Part shown: positions 47,176 to 56,868 of the stretch, one piece after another | Numbering within the stretch: the stretch's first letter is position 1 | How the letters are laid out: each line of letters opens with the position of its first letter | Assembly (NCBI RefSeq): GCF_000469665.2 | Contig: NZ_AWTR02000074.1 | Location: 1-63,630 of the forward strand | DNA: 63,630 nucleotides | Source of the DNA: Holospora obtusa F1 | Lineage (GTDB): Bacteria > Pseudomonadota > Alphaproteobacteria > Holosporales > Holosporaceae | Direction: 5' to 3' | Program-made: the position numbers and the translations under genes | The notes under the pieces: model-generated | What the model saw: the letters and a program-made list of their open reading frames with translations, nothing else | What the model was told of the DNA's origin: nothing | The model's database searches: none

Positions 47176-47204
47176 ATGTTAAGTTAGCGTATTCGTTTTG
47201 TCAA
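47176..47204 (-). promoter_or_regulatory. Probable sigma-70 promoter of the 44086-47148 gene
   Basis: On the minus strand TTGACA (47204-47199) and TAACAT (47181-47176) are 17 bases apart, 27 bases upstream of the ATG. Confidence 0.6.
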
Positions 47205-47415
47205 GAAAACAACAGTTTTTTACAATATATTTGTTATGGTGAGATAATAATAATTAAAAATATACAAAGAATTATTTAAAAAAAATAGATAAAAATATTA
47301 AAGTTAATATCGATAAAAAATTTTAGGAGTGTTTAAGTGCACACCAAAGCTTTAATAACTCTTACACTTCGCTAAGAGGAATAAAAGAATTGAGTAAGTT
47401 CCATTGATTTCTTTA

Positions 47416-47549
47416 TAGTAAATTAAATTGAAGTTTAAGAAGATACGTGTGATTTCTAAAAAAAGATTCTAAGATCGTATATCCGCCCCTATCTTCGATT
47501 AAGTGGGTGTCGTGCTTTACTCTATTCACAAAACTCAACTTAATTACTA
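47416..47549. repeat. MITE-like element, 134 bp, upstream of secA
   Basis: TAGTAAATTAAATTGAAGTTT at 47416 faces AAACTCAACTTAATTACTA ending at 47549. It is of the same type as 32911 and 43722. Its right 60 bases also match 23420-23479. Confidence 0.75.
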
Positions 47550-47707
47550 TACAGATTCATAAACACTGAAACTCTTTGGAAACTGCGGTGCTTAGGGACG
47601 TAGTTGACTTTTTTTCATTTTTTAGAATTCTGCATTGGTTTTTAAAGTATATCTGTGGCATAATGACGAACATATATACGAAGTAGAATCCTTTTTTAAG
47701 GAAGTAG

Positions 47708-50494
47708 ATGGTCAAGATAATGTGGAAACAATGGAATCAACAATTTATAAATTTTTTTAAAAAAAATCGTAAAACTCATAAAGTGGTTCAGCGTTTACAT
47801 AAAATTGTTGCCGATATCAATGCCTTGGAGCCTTACATGAAAGCTCTTAGCCAAGAGGATTTGCAACACAAAACTCAAGAATTTAAAGCTCGCCTCTTGA
47901 ATGGGGATTCTTTGGATAGCTTACTTTGTGAAGCGTTTGCAGTCATTCGAGAAGCATCCGTGAGAACCTTAGGAATGCGTCATTTTGATGTTCAGCTTTT
48001 GGGGGGAATTGCGCTTCATAAAGGGATGATTGCGGAAATGAAAACAGGTGAGGGAAAAACATTAGCATCTACAGCGCCAGTTTATTTAAATGCTTTGGTC
48101 GGTGAAGGCGTTCATGTGGTTACTGTTAACGATTATCTTGCCAACCGTGACGCTGAAGCTTTGCGTCCTTTGTATAGTTTTTTGGGAATGTCTGTGGGAT
48201 GTGTGACAAGTGATATGCCATTTTACGAAAAACCTCAAGCGTATCATTGCGATATCACATACGGCACTAACAATGAGTTTGGTTTTGATTTTTTACGAGA
48301 TAATATGAAAACTCGTTTAGAAGATCAAGTTCAGCGCGGACATTATTTTGCGATCGTTGATGAAGTGGACAGTATTTTGATTGATGAAGCTAGAACTCCG
48401 TTGATTATTTCAGGGCCATCCGACGATTCTTCACAATTATATCAAATTTCTGATCAAGTAGTAACAAGACTTCTTCCAGAACATTATGAAAAAGATGAAA
48501 AGCAAAAAAATATTTCGTTTACTGAACAAGGCTGGGAAAAAGTAGAGCAACTTATGTCAGAATTAGACGTACTTAAAGGAGCTCCGTTATTTGATGCACA
48601 AAATACGATGCTGGTTCACCACTTAAATCAGGCTCTTAAAGCTCGAATAATGTTTGAAAGAGATATAGATTATATCGTACACAATGGGGAAGTCATTATT
48701 ATTGATGAATTTACAGGGAGGATGAAAAAAGGAAGTCGGTATTCTGATGGGTTGCACCAAGCGCTGGAAGCAAAAGAAGGCGTAGAAGTTGAACCAGAAA
48801 ATCAAACTTTGGCTTCAATCACCTTTCAAAATTATTTTTTAATGTATACAAAGCTCGCTGGAATGACAGGAACTGCGATGACAGAAGCTTCAGAGTTCCA
48901 AGACACTTATAGCTTACCTGTTGTCTGTGTACCAACACACCGTCCGATTTGTCGAAAAGATTTGGATGATGAAATATTTGCAACTTTTCAAGGAAAAGTA
49001 AAAGCCGTAGTTCGTCTTGTTCAAGAATGTCGAGAGCGTCAGCAACCTGTGTTAGTCGGAACCTCTAGTATTGAAAAAAGTGAAGTATTTTCTAATGCGT
49101 TTCAAAACGCAGGCATTCCACACCATGTTTTAAACGCCCGACATCATGAGCAAGAAGCAGCCATCATTGAAAGAGCAGGTCTTCCAGGGGCTGTGACCAT
49201 AGCAACTAACATGGCAGGGCGTGGAACAGATATTCAGTTAGGAGGTGCAGTAGGGAGTGAATTATCTCTCCTTTTAAAAGACGTTGAAGACCCTGAAATG
49301 AGAAAAAATATTGAGCAGGAGGTTGTTTCTCGAGTTCAAGAGCGAAAGAATACTGCACTTCAGGCCGGAGGGTTATATATAGTTGGGACAGAACGTCACG
49401 AAAGTCGCCGTATTGATAACCAATTGAGAGGACGTTCCGGAAGGCAGGGAGATCCGGGAATATCTAAATTTTTTATTAGCCTTGAGGACGATTTGATGCG
49501 TGTTTTCGGTTCTAATATTGAATTTGTTAAACGATCTTTTTTGAAAGAAAATCAAGATGATAGCGTTCCTGTTACGCATCCGTGGTTAACTCGTAATATT
49601 GAAAAAGCTCAAGCAAGGGTAGAAGCTCAACACTTTGAACGTCGAAAACAGTTATTAAAGTATGCTCAGGTATTGAATGAGCATCGTAAAGTGGTTTATA
49701 AAACAAGAAATGATTTATTGCGTGGAAAAGCTTTTGAGGTATTTCAAGACATGCAGGAAGCTTTGGTACATAATCTTGTTTCTTATCACACGGATCCAAA
49801 AAAATTACCCGATTTTTGGGAATTAAAATTTTTGCAAAACGATATAAAGCGTATATTTCAGATCGATGTAAATATTGAAGAGTGGATAGAAAAAGAAGTA
49901 TTGTCTCCAGAAATTTTGGAAGAGCGTATCGTAATATGTATCACACAAGCGTATCAAGAACAGGTCGAAACATTAAATGAAGAGTTGACTCAATACACAA
50001 TTCAAAATATTTTATTGCAAACCTTAGATCAGGAATGGACAAAACACTTAAATGTTATGTCTCATCTAAGAGAGGGGATTCATCTTAGATCCTACGGACA
50101 AAAAGATCCGTTAAATGAATATAAGAAAGAGTCTTTTGTGCTTTTTAAATGCTTAATAGCAGAATGGCAGGAACAGTCTTTGACGCAATTTTACAATATA
50201 GACCCATCAAAACTTTTGGAAAGATGGAGCACATTACAAGATAAGGACGAGGATAAAAGTATTAAACAACTTAAAGCAATGTTGGAGGGTTTAGAAAATG
50301 GGGATGTTGGTCAATTAAAAGCGCTTTTAGAAAATTTTGAAGATGGAAACGATGATAGTGAGCTCCTGGAAACTCATGAAGAGACAGAAAAACCTGGCGC
50401 TTTAAATACAACGTATGAATCTGTTTCCAGAAATGGGCCATGTCCTTGTCAATCCGGAAAAAGATACAAACATTGCCATGGAAGCATTAGTTAA
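47708..50494 (+). CDS. secA: Preprotein translocase ATPase SecA
   Basis: Motor that drives unfolded proteins through SecYEG. The protein has 928 residues, the normal length. Walker A MKTGEGKTL near residue 111; Walker B VDEVDSILIDEART near residue 217; TNMAGRGTDIQLGG and ERHESRRIDNQLRGRSGRQGD of the second motor domain; the C-terminal zinc tail is RNGPCPCQSGKRYKHCHGS. AAGGAAG seven bases before the ATG at 47708 supports this start over the next ATG at 47720. The many signal peptides in this window fit an active Sec route. Confidence 0.97.
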   Translation: MVKIMWKQWNQQFINFFKKNRKTHKVVQRLHKIVADINALEPYMKALSQEDLQHKTQEFKARLLNGDSLDSLLCEAFAVIREASVRTLGMRHFDVQLLGGIALHKGMIAEMKTGEGKTLASTAPVYLNALVGEGVHVVTVNDYLANRDAEALRPLYSFLGMSVGCVTSDMPFYEKPQAYHCDITYGTNNEFGFDFLRDNMKTRLEDQVQRGHYFAIVDEVDSILIDEARTPLIISGPSDDSSQLYQISDQVVTRLLPEHYEKDEKQKNISFTEQGWEKVEQLMSELDVLKGAPLFDAQNTMLVHHLNQALKARIMFERDIDYIVHNGEVIIIDEFTGRMKKGSRYSDGLHQALEAKEGVEVEPENQTLASITFQNYFLMYTKLAGMTGTAMTEASEFQDTYSLPVVCVPTHRPICRKDLDDEIFATFQGKVKAVVRLVQECRERQQPVLVGTSSIEKSEVFSNAFQNAGIPHHVLNARHHEQEAAIIERAGLPGAVTIATNMAGRGTDIQLGGAVGSELSLLLKDVEDPEMRKNIEQEVVSRVQERKNTALQAGGLYIVGTERHESRRIDNQLRGRSGRQGDPGISKFFISLEDDLMRVFGSNIEFVKRSFLKENQDDSVPVTHPWLTRNIEKAQARVEAQHFERRKQLLKYAQVLNEHRKVVYKTRNDLLRGKAFEVFQDMQEALVHNLVSYHTDPKKLPDFWELKFLQNDIKRIFQIDVNIEEWIEKEVLSPEILEERIVICITQAYQEQVETLNEELTQYTIQNILLQTLDQEWTKHLNVMSHLREGIHLRSYGQKDPLNEYKKESFVLFKCLIAEWQEQSLTQFYNIDPSKLLERWSTLQDKDEDKSIKQLKAMLEGLENGDVGQLKALLENFEDGNDDSELLETHEETEKPGALNTTYESVSRNGPCPCQSGKRYKHCHGSIS

Positions 50495-50524
50495 ACTACA
50501 GACACTTAACTAAGAACGTTAGAT

Positions 50525-51223
50525 TTAATTCAAACGAGTTTGAAGTCCTTTAATTTTGTACCCTTTTCGATGATAAGGGCAACATCCGAACATTTTTAAC
50601 GCCTCTTCATGTTTTTTTGTTCCGTATCCTTTATTCGTATCCCAACCATACAAAGGATACTGCTGATGCATCTCTTTCATCAACAGGTCTCTTTGTACTT
50701 TTGCTATAATGCTAGCCATTGCAATGGAATAACTTTTTTGATCTCCCTTTATAATGGGATGTTGTGTAATGTCTTTTGATAAAAAAGGAATGCGTCTTGG
50801 CCCGTCAATTAACGCATGAGAAGGTTGTGGGACAAATTTCAAAAGTGCACGCTCCATTCCGCAAAGTGTTGCATTCAAAACGTTTAATTGATGAATTTCT
50901 TCAGGCCACACCATTTCAACATAAGAAACTCCGTACTCAGGATTGGACACAAATATATCATGGATTAAGGTGCGCATTTTTATTTTAAGATGCTTAGAAT
51001 CATAAACAATTTTCTGAAGTTCTTCTGGAAAAGAACGAACATTCAACATAACCGCACACACTGCAACAGGGCCTGCCCATGCACCATACCCTGCCTCATC
51101 AATACCAGCCACACCTTGGTATCCTAGTTGTGCCTCAAAGTGAAAAGTTGCAGATTTGTTAATAGCACTGCTCCTTAATTTTTTAATTTTTTTCATTTTA
51201 AACGAAATATTTTTTTTGTGCAA
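50525..51223 (-). CDS. rnhB: Ribonuclease HII
   Basis: Cuts RNA in RNA-DNA hybrids, including single ribonucleotides. The 232-residue product has GIDEAGYGAWAGPVAVCAVM with the first Asp-Glu pair, YDSKHLKIKMRTLIHDIF, ALIDGPRRIPFL with the next Asp, and SYSIAMASIIAKVQRDLLM with WDTNKGYGTKKHEEAL at the end. The N-terminal 30 residues are Lys-rich and not conserved, so the true start may be the internal ATG near 51193. It converges with secA, 30 bases apart. Confidence 0.93.
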   Translation of the reverse strand: MHKKNISFKMKKIKKLRSSAINKSATFHFEAQLGYQGVAGIDEAGYGAWAGPVAVCAVMLNVRSFPEELQKIVYDSKHLKIKMRTLIHDIFVSNPEYGVSYVEMVWPEEIHQLNVLNATLCGMERALLKFVPQPSHALIDGPRRIPFLSKDITQHPIIKGDQKSYSIAMASIIAKVQRDLLMKEMHQQYPLYGWDTNKGYGTKKHEEALKMFGCCPYHRKGYKIKGLQTRLN

Positions 51224-51296
51224 AATAAAATTTGAATTAGCAGCCTAATGAGTAAATCACTATTTCTTCTCCAAAAACAGTTTTATGCGATATTTA

Positions 51297-51646
51297 GGGC
51301 CTGTCCTCAATGAAGCCAAACGACAATTCAGGACAGGTGAACGGCGCTTAGAAAATTTTAAGACGTTGTATCATAGCGTGTGGCAATGGCGCAGTACTGC
51401 CTTGAATTTAAAAAAAATTGTCGATCAAGGACGGGATTTATAAAGAGTATTTATCATAATTTGAAGGCTCAAAACGGTTCTTTTTTGTCCTTGGTTATCA
51501 AACCCACATCCCCTGGTTTTTCAGGTAAACTTATCCTTTATCCGACCCCACTATCATCCCTCAACGCATAAGCTCTCATTTAATTCGCGTTTTATTTGAA
51601 TTTTCAAAAAATATCTAAAAAAGTCAATTTAATTAAAGACGGCCCC
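51297..51646 (-). mobile_element. IS5-family deletion derivative (350 bp)
   Basis: Tips GGGCCTGTCCTCAAT (51297) and the complement of GACGGCCCC (ending 51646) form short inverted repeats. The left 180 bases encode the same transposase C-terminus as 34819-34930, then jump to the same terminal 130 bases as 35430-35579. It is an internally deleted, MITE-sized relative of that IS5 element, and it preserves the left tip lost there. Confidence 0.7.
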
Positions 51647-51894
51647 AAGTATAAATGAGTTTCGAAAAAAGTCTATTTTTGTGTGTAAATTTCAACTTAA
51701 TGTACGCTGTATCTTTTTTTCTAAAACTTATATATGTTTATATTGTAATGATCAAAGTTTTTCAGAACAATCAAGTAATATTTTTATTTATTTTTTTTAT
51801 TTTGAAAAATGATGTTTAAAGAAAATATTGCATTTTAAGTATGATCATGGCATGCTTAGGATAAATAGATTCTAGAAAGGGATACCGTACTTAA
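51647..51894. other. Leader of the bamE-xer-priA block
   Basis: AT-rich. It includes GAGTTTCGAAAAAAGTC (51658-51674), resembling the tip of the IS5 remnant at 55549, and a stray MITE end (CAACTTAATGTAC). No gene. Confidence 0.35.
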
Positions 51895-52362
51895 ATGATA
51901 ATAATTCCCAAAAAAAATTCTTGGAAAGCTTTAGTATTTGGTTTATTATTGTGTGGGTGTGAGCCAGAGCGTAACGTTCGGGGGCGCGTGATTCCCGAAG
52001 AAGATCTTGCTCAGGTAAAAAATGGTCTCGGTGTTCTGGATCAAACTCAAATAGAGCAGTTGATTGGTCCTCCTTCTTCTATTTTGAGCTTTGATCCTCA
52101 TACTTGGTATTACTTAAATTTTTCTACAGAAACGAAAGCTTTTTTTGCGCCTTTGATTAAAGAAAATAAAGGATTTGCTTTGATATTTTCTAATAATGGG
52201 AAACTGGCGAAATATATTCCCAATTCCGGTACAAAATCATTAGAAATTGCCTTAAAAGAAACGACGTTACCTTCTACACACAGAAAAGAATTTTTAAAAG
52301 AGTTATTCAGAAACGCAGGGCGTTTTGGAAAAAAAGCTAAAGGAAATCGTCAGAAGTCGTGA
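51895..52362 (+). CDS. bamE: Outer-membrane assembly lipoprotein BamE (SmpA/OmlA)
   Basis: The 155-residue product has a lipoprotein signal with the lipobox L-C-G-C, acylated Cys at residue 22 (ALVFGLLLCGCEPERNVRG). The SmpA/OmlA domain follows: GLGVLDQTQIEQLIGPPSSI, WYYLNFSTETKAFFAP and LIFSNNGKLAKY. BamE is an accessory part of the BamA outer-membrane protein insertion machine. Its stop overlaps the start of the recombinase gene by four bases. LolA, encoded in this window, would deliver it. Confidence 0.85.
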   Translation: MIIIPKKNSWKALVFGLLLCGCEPERNVRGRVIPEEDLAQVKNGLGVLDQTQIEQLIGPPSSILSFDPHTWYYLNFSTETKAFFAPLIKENKGFALIFSNNGKLAKYIPNSGTKSLEIALKETTLPSTHRKEFLKELFRNAGRFGKKAKGNRQKS

Positions 52363-53405
52363 AAAATCAATTGATATGCTTTCCTACTCTTTTGCAAGAA
52401 TTTCATGTATGGGGAGTGCATAGCAAGGGTAGATCTGCGTTAACGTTAATTCGTTATAAACAAGAAATTTCCGCATTTCTAGAATTTTTAACACAGCACT
52501 GGCAAGAAACGTTAGCCCAACAATCTTTTCAAAATGTAACTTACCAGGATATTCGTAGTTTTTTTGCATATCGCATAGAAAAAGGTGTAAGAAAAGAAAC
52601 GAATGCTATTGCTTTTTCTTCTCTTAAAATGTGGTTTGCTTTTTTAAAATATAAGTCTTGGGTTAATGAAGCTCCTTATGACAAATTAAAGAGACCGAAG
52701 TGTCGGGTTCCGCTGCCAAAATCTCTTTCTTTACATCAAACTCACAGACTGTTAAATTCCTTTGATATCTCTGTGAATTCAGAAAAAATTAAAGAGCAAG
52801 AACACACATTTTCCACAGAGCACCCGCCGCCTTCTGCTTCGAAAATAGTTTCATGGCAAGATCTAAGAGATTATAGTTTGCTTATGTTATTGTATGGCGC
52901 AGGACTTCGAATACGAGAAGCCTTGAATTTAGATAAAACGTGTTGGCCTTTACAAGATCCTTGGTTGTTAATTGTTCACGGAAAACGTAATACAACACGC
53001 TCAATTTTTATCTTAGAAAGTATTCGTTGTGCAGTTCACGCTTACCTTTGTGCGTGTCCTTATGTTGCACGTAAAGAAGGGCCTCTGTTTTTAGGAGAGC
53101 AAGGAAAACGTCTTCAACCATGTATTTTGCAAAAGCGTTTGCGACTTCTCAGAGAGCATTTAGGACTGTTAAAACACACGACGCCTCACGCATTAAGGCA
53201 CAGTTTTGCTTCTCATCTTTTACATCAAGGAGTAGATCTAAGGGATATTCAAGCATTGCTTGGCCATACTTCTTTGCGTTCAACCCAAAGATACCTTTAT
53301 ACGACATCTCAAGCGCTACATGCTATGCATCAAAAATTTCACCCCAGGTCACTTTTTCGTATATCTAGTAATAACGATTCTGATGATCGTAACGCGTGTT
53401 CTTAA
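52359..53405 (+). CDS. Tyrosine recombinase XerC/XerD
   Basis: The 348-residue product has an N-terminal SAM-like core-binding domain (residues about 10-110) and a C-terminal catalytic domain: Arg in GAGLRIREALNL (near 183), the beta-hairpin Lys in IVHGKRNTTRS, HALRHSFASHLLHQG (His and Arg near 276-280), LLGHTSLRSTQRY with the nucleophilic Tyr near 311. XerC and XerD resolve chromosome dimers at dif. Its length is longer than typical (300-310) because of an insert with EHTFSTEHPPPSASK between the two domains. Without a search I cannot decide between XerC and XerD. Confidence 0.88.
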   Translation: MKNQLICFPTLLQEFHVWGVHSKGRSALTLIRYKQEISAFLEFLTQHWQETLAQQSFQNVTYQDIRSFFAYRIEKGVRKETNAIAFSSLKMWFAFLKYKSWVNEAPYDKLKRPKCRVPLPKSLSLHQTHRLLNSFDISVNSEKIKEQEHTFSTEHPPPSASKIVSWQDLRDYSLLMLLYGAGLRIREALNLDKTCWPLQDPWLLIVHGKRNTTRSIFILESIRCAVHAYLCACPYVARKEGPLFLGEQGKRLQPCILQKRLRLLREHLGLLKHTTPHALRHSFASHLLHQGVDLRDIQALLGHTSLRSTQRYLYTTSQALHAMHQKFHPRSLFRISSNNDSDDRNACS

Positions 53406-53435
53406 GTTATTTGAGCAGGAGAGTACTAAATTATC

Positions 53436-55517
53436 ATGTCTCTTCAAACGCATCATTTAATTGTTTCGGTGCTGCTTCCTATACATCGCCTTGGCTTATT
53501 TAGCTATGAAAGTACAGAATCTGTTAAAATTGGAAATTGTGTTAAAGTCCCTTTTGGTTCTCGAAGTTTATGGGGAATTGTTTGGGCATTGCACGCGCCA
53601 CAGGTTCCCAATTTAAAAAAAATTATAGAAGTTTACCCATATTGGAGCGCATCTTCTATGTTTCTTCTATTTTTACGTCAGTGCTCGGAGTACACATTAA
53701 TTCCTTTAGGAAGTCTGCTCCGTATGGTGTTTCCGATTTCGGAAATTTTAGAATGGCCATGCCAGACATTTAGGTGTGCTTCCTCTTTTTCTTCCGTAAT
53801 TCAAACATGTCCTTGGCCTGGAACTTTTGCTCAATGGGTATTTATGTTTGGTTTGAAGCGCGTAAAAAAATGGATACAAGAGGCTAATTTGGTTTCTGTG
53901 GAAATTCATCACGACTATAACTATACTTCTCCCATTTTGACAAAACATCAAAAAGAAGCGCTCGAAAAAATTGGATTTCAAACCACGTTTATCGAAGGTA
54001 TTACCGGATCCGGAAAGACAGAAATATGCTTAGCTTACATCCAACCAATCATTTTAGAAAAAAAGCAGATATTAATTCTAGTTCCAGAAATTAGCTTATG
54101 TCAACAGTGGGTTCATCGTGTTCAAAAATATTATTCTGGAAATATAGGAATATGGCATTCTGAGTTGTCGGCTAAAGAGAGAAAATTTCAAGCATGGAGT
54201 ATTTTGACAGGATCGACATCAATTATTGTTGGTGCACGCTCTGCTATTTTTCTTGGATATAAAAATTTGGGAGCTATTATCGTGGACGAAGAGCACGATG
54301 GATCTTATAAACAAGCAGAAGGGCCAGCTTATCATGGCAGAGATATGGCAGTGTTTCGTGGGTATCATGAAAAAATTCCTTGTTTATTATTGTCGGCTAC
54401 TCCTAGCTTAGAAAGTTTCTGGAATATTGAACAAAAGCGATATACGCATGTTGCGCTTTCTCAAAGATATGGAAACGCTCAACTTCCTGACATTTATATG
54501 CTTGATTTAAAAGAGCAAAAATTAGATTCAAACATGATAACTCTTCCTTTACGAGAAGCTTTACAAAAAAATCTTATAAAACAGGAACAAAGTTTACTAT
54601 TTATTAATAAAAGAGGGTACGCAAGTTTATGGGTATGTTATCATTGTGGGTTTCGCGCTGCCTGTCAAAACTGTAATGTATGGCTAAGTATTCATTATCT
54701 TCCAAAATCTGTATTGCTCTGTCATTATTGTGGATTTAAAAAACCTCTTCCAAAGACTTGTCCGGAATGCCACAATTTAGAACAAGTTAAACTATGGGGA
54801 GTAGGTGTTGAAAAAATAGGACAAGAAGTTCAATCGTTCCTTCCTAATGCTAAAATTTGTATATTGAGTAGCGATGTATGTTACACCCCAAGGCAACTGA
54901 ATGAGACGTTATTGGCTATCAAAAATCAGGAATACGATATTTTAATTGGAACTCAACTTGTCGCAAAAGGACACCATTTTCCTAATCTAACTTTGGTGGG
55001 GATCATAGACGGAGATTTTGCATTAAGTCATTTAGACTTAAGAAGCGGAGAACGTCTTTATCAAGTTTTATGCCAAGTTATTGGAAGAGCAGGACGAGGA
55101 GTTATTCCTGGAAAGGCTTATATTCAAACTTCTCAAACCAAACACCCCTTGTTTTCTTATCTACAAAGCCACAATATTCAAGGATTTTTACAGGAAGAAC
55201 TTTCTACGAGAAAAAAATATCATTTTCCTCCGTATGTGCGTCTGATTTCTCTTACATTATCTGGAATTGATGAAAATACAGTACATCATTATGCGTTATC
55301 GCTGAAGAACCATCTTCCACACGAATCTTGGGTAGAGGTATTAGGTCCAGCTCCTTCACTGATTAATCCGTTACGTCGACGATGGAGATGGAGAATTTTT
55401 TTAAAAAGCCCCAAACATTATAAAATTCAAGATTATATTCGAACGGCTCTTCATACGTTTTCCTTGCCATCTAAAATTCGACTACATATTGATGTGGATC
55501 CTTATGATTTTTTATAA
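53436..55517 (+). CDS. priA: Primosomal protein N' (PriA helicase)
   Basis: Restarts stalled replication forks. The 693-residue product has an N-terminal DNA-binding part, Walker A GITGSGKTEICL (near residue 188), the DEEHDGSYKQ box (near 282), LLSATPSLES, and a zinc-binding region with eight Cys (CYHCGFRAACQNC and CHYCGFKKPLPKTCPEC). Motifs V and VI follow (GTQLVAKGHHFPNLTLV and QVIGRAGRGVIPGKAYIQ). It begins 30 bases after the recombinase gene, so bamE-xer-priA are probably one transcript. Confidence 0.95.
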   Translation: MSLQTHHLIVSVLLPIHRLGLFSYESTESVKIGNCVKVPFGSRSLWGIVWALHAPQVPNLKKIIEVYPYWSASSMFLLFLRQCSEYTLIPLGSLLRMVFPISEILEWPCQTFRCASSFSSVIQTCPWPGTFAQWVFMFGLKRVKKWIQEANLVSVEIHHDYNYTSPILTKHQKEALEKIGFQTTFIEGITGSGKTEICLAYIQPIILEKKQILILVPEISLCQQWVHRVQKYYSGNIGIWHSELSAKERKFQAWSILTGSTSIIVGARSAIFLGYKNLGAIIVDEEHDGSYKQAEGPAYHGRDMAVFRGYHEKIPCLLLSATPSLESFWNIEQKRYTHVALSQRYGNAQLPDIYMLDLKEQKLDSNMITLPLREALQKNLIKQEQSLLFINKRGYASLWVCYHCGFRAACQNCNVWLSIHYLPKSVLLCHYCGFKKPLPKTCPECHNLEQVKLWGVGVEKIGQEVQSFLPNAKICILSSDVCYTPRQLNETLLAIKNQEYDILIGTQLVAKGHHFPNLTLVGIIDGDFALSHLDLRSGERLYQVLCQVIGRAGRGVIPGKAYIQTSQTKHPLFSYLQSHNIQGFLQEELSTRKKYHFPPYVRLISLTLSGIDENTVHHYALSLKNHLPHESWVEVLGPAPSLINPLRRRWRWRIFLKSPKHYKIQDYIRTALHTFSLPSKIRLHIDVDPYDFL

Positions 55518-55548
55518 TTTTTTAAAAATTATTTGATTTATAATAGAC

Positions 55549-56430
55549 ATTTCTCGAAACTCATTTATACTCACTCCAAATTATAAATTCCAGTGATCAG
55601 ATTGAATCTGAGTTCAAATCTTTTTCGTCTGTTTTTCTATTTTCCAGATATAATTTTAAATCATTTGAGCATACAGATAACATTTTCATTTGCAGCGCTT
55701 TCATTCGCAAGTTCTTGTTTTTTTTGCTTATCCTCTTTTGTTAAAGGATTTTTCTTCATCTTTCTCTTTGGCAGCGCAGATTTACTATACGATTTTTGTA
55801 TCTCTTGATATCCAGTGTCAGTAATGACCTTTGTATTAGGATTTATCTTTGTTTTTGATTTTTTAAATACTCTAAAATCATGTCCTTTTACCATTTGCAA
55901 AAGCAGCGCATATTACGTGTTTCGCCTTCTTATCGATAACAACTTAGTTTTGTAAAGTATGCCTTATCTTTTTTCCCGAATAAAATTTTTTTGTTTGTTA
56001 GTGCGATTATTTTACGGCTTCTTATTCCTTATCCTTTTTTGGGCGTTCTATAGGCATTTTTGTGGCATCTATTAATATAACATCGTATTCTCAATTCACT
56101 CAATTGCTTTTTACCATGAACGTTCGCTTATTCCATAACTTTGACTCGCATGAAAATATGTGCGATATTCTCTGATATATTTCAACTCCATTAATAGCTG
56201 ATTTTTCATACTCAGCTTGTTTCCTTTACCTCATTTCATTTTTTTCTTTTTATTCGCCTTTTTTAATATTTTTATTATTTTATCAAACGTACTAAGATTA
56301 AGTCCTGTTAATTTTCTGAATTGCTCATCCGATACAATCTTCACTTATTCGTATTTTAATTATAAAACCTTCATATTTTTATTGACCTAGCTTCAATATA
56401 CACATATATTCTGATTTCGAAAAAGGTTTA
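55549..56430 (-). mobile_element. IS5-family transposase remnant (third type)
   Basis: On the minus strand about 56340-56270 reads IVSDEQFRKLTGLNLSTFDK, the HTH domain of a DDE_4-type IS5 transposase. At 55900-55661 the C-terminal part is open (VKGHDFRVFKKSKTKINPNT, VITDTGYQEIQKSYSKS, NPLTKEDKQKKQELANE, ANENVICMLK). The middle is broken. The outer sequences TTCTCGAAACTCATTT and GATTTCGAAAAAGG are a possible imperfect inverted pair. Inactive. Confidence 0.75.
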
Positions 56431-56868
56431 ATTAGTGCTTTGAATTTACACACAAAAACAAGAGTTTTCAAGCATTAGATCTTTTCATCAAAGCTTTTGC
56501 CCCCTAATCCAACGCTTCTTATTAGCCTAAAACTTTTTTATAAGATTAAAATTTGAAAAATAAAAAAATAAATTCGTACCCAACAAATCCAATACACTTT
56601 TTTTTTATGAATCTAAAGAAAATTGTGCTACCACAACAGACTAAAAAAAATTTTCTCTCCACGTTTCAAAAAAATTTTATTGTACAAGAAACATTCACTC
56701 TCATCAGCGCTAGGATTAATACGCAACGTCCCCAACGATCTACATGTTCCGTCCGTAATCGTTATCGCTTTTCTTTCTAACAAGATCTTTATGCTTCTCA
56801 CCCTACTCTTTTTAATTAAAAAAAGCTCACTATTTCTTCATCACTATATGCAAAAAACATGAATGTCA
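56431..56868. other. Spacer between IS5 remnant and rpe
   Basis: Short frames here have no conserved content; nothing recognised. Confidence 0.4.

Noticed and set aside
52359-53405. Tyrosine recombinase as an integron or phage integrase
   Set aside because: It sits in a housekeeping operon between bamE and priA, has XerC/D length and motifs, and no attachment site or cassette array is nearby.
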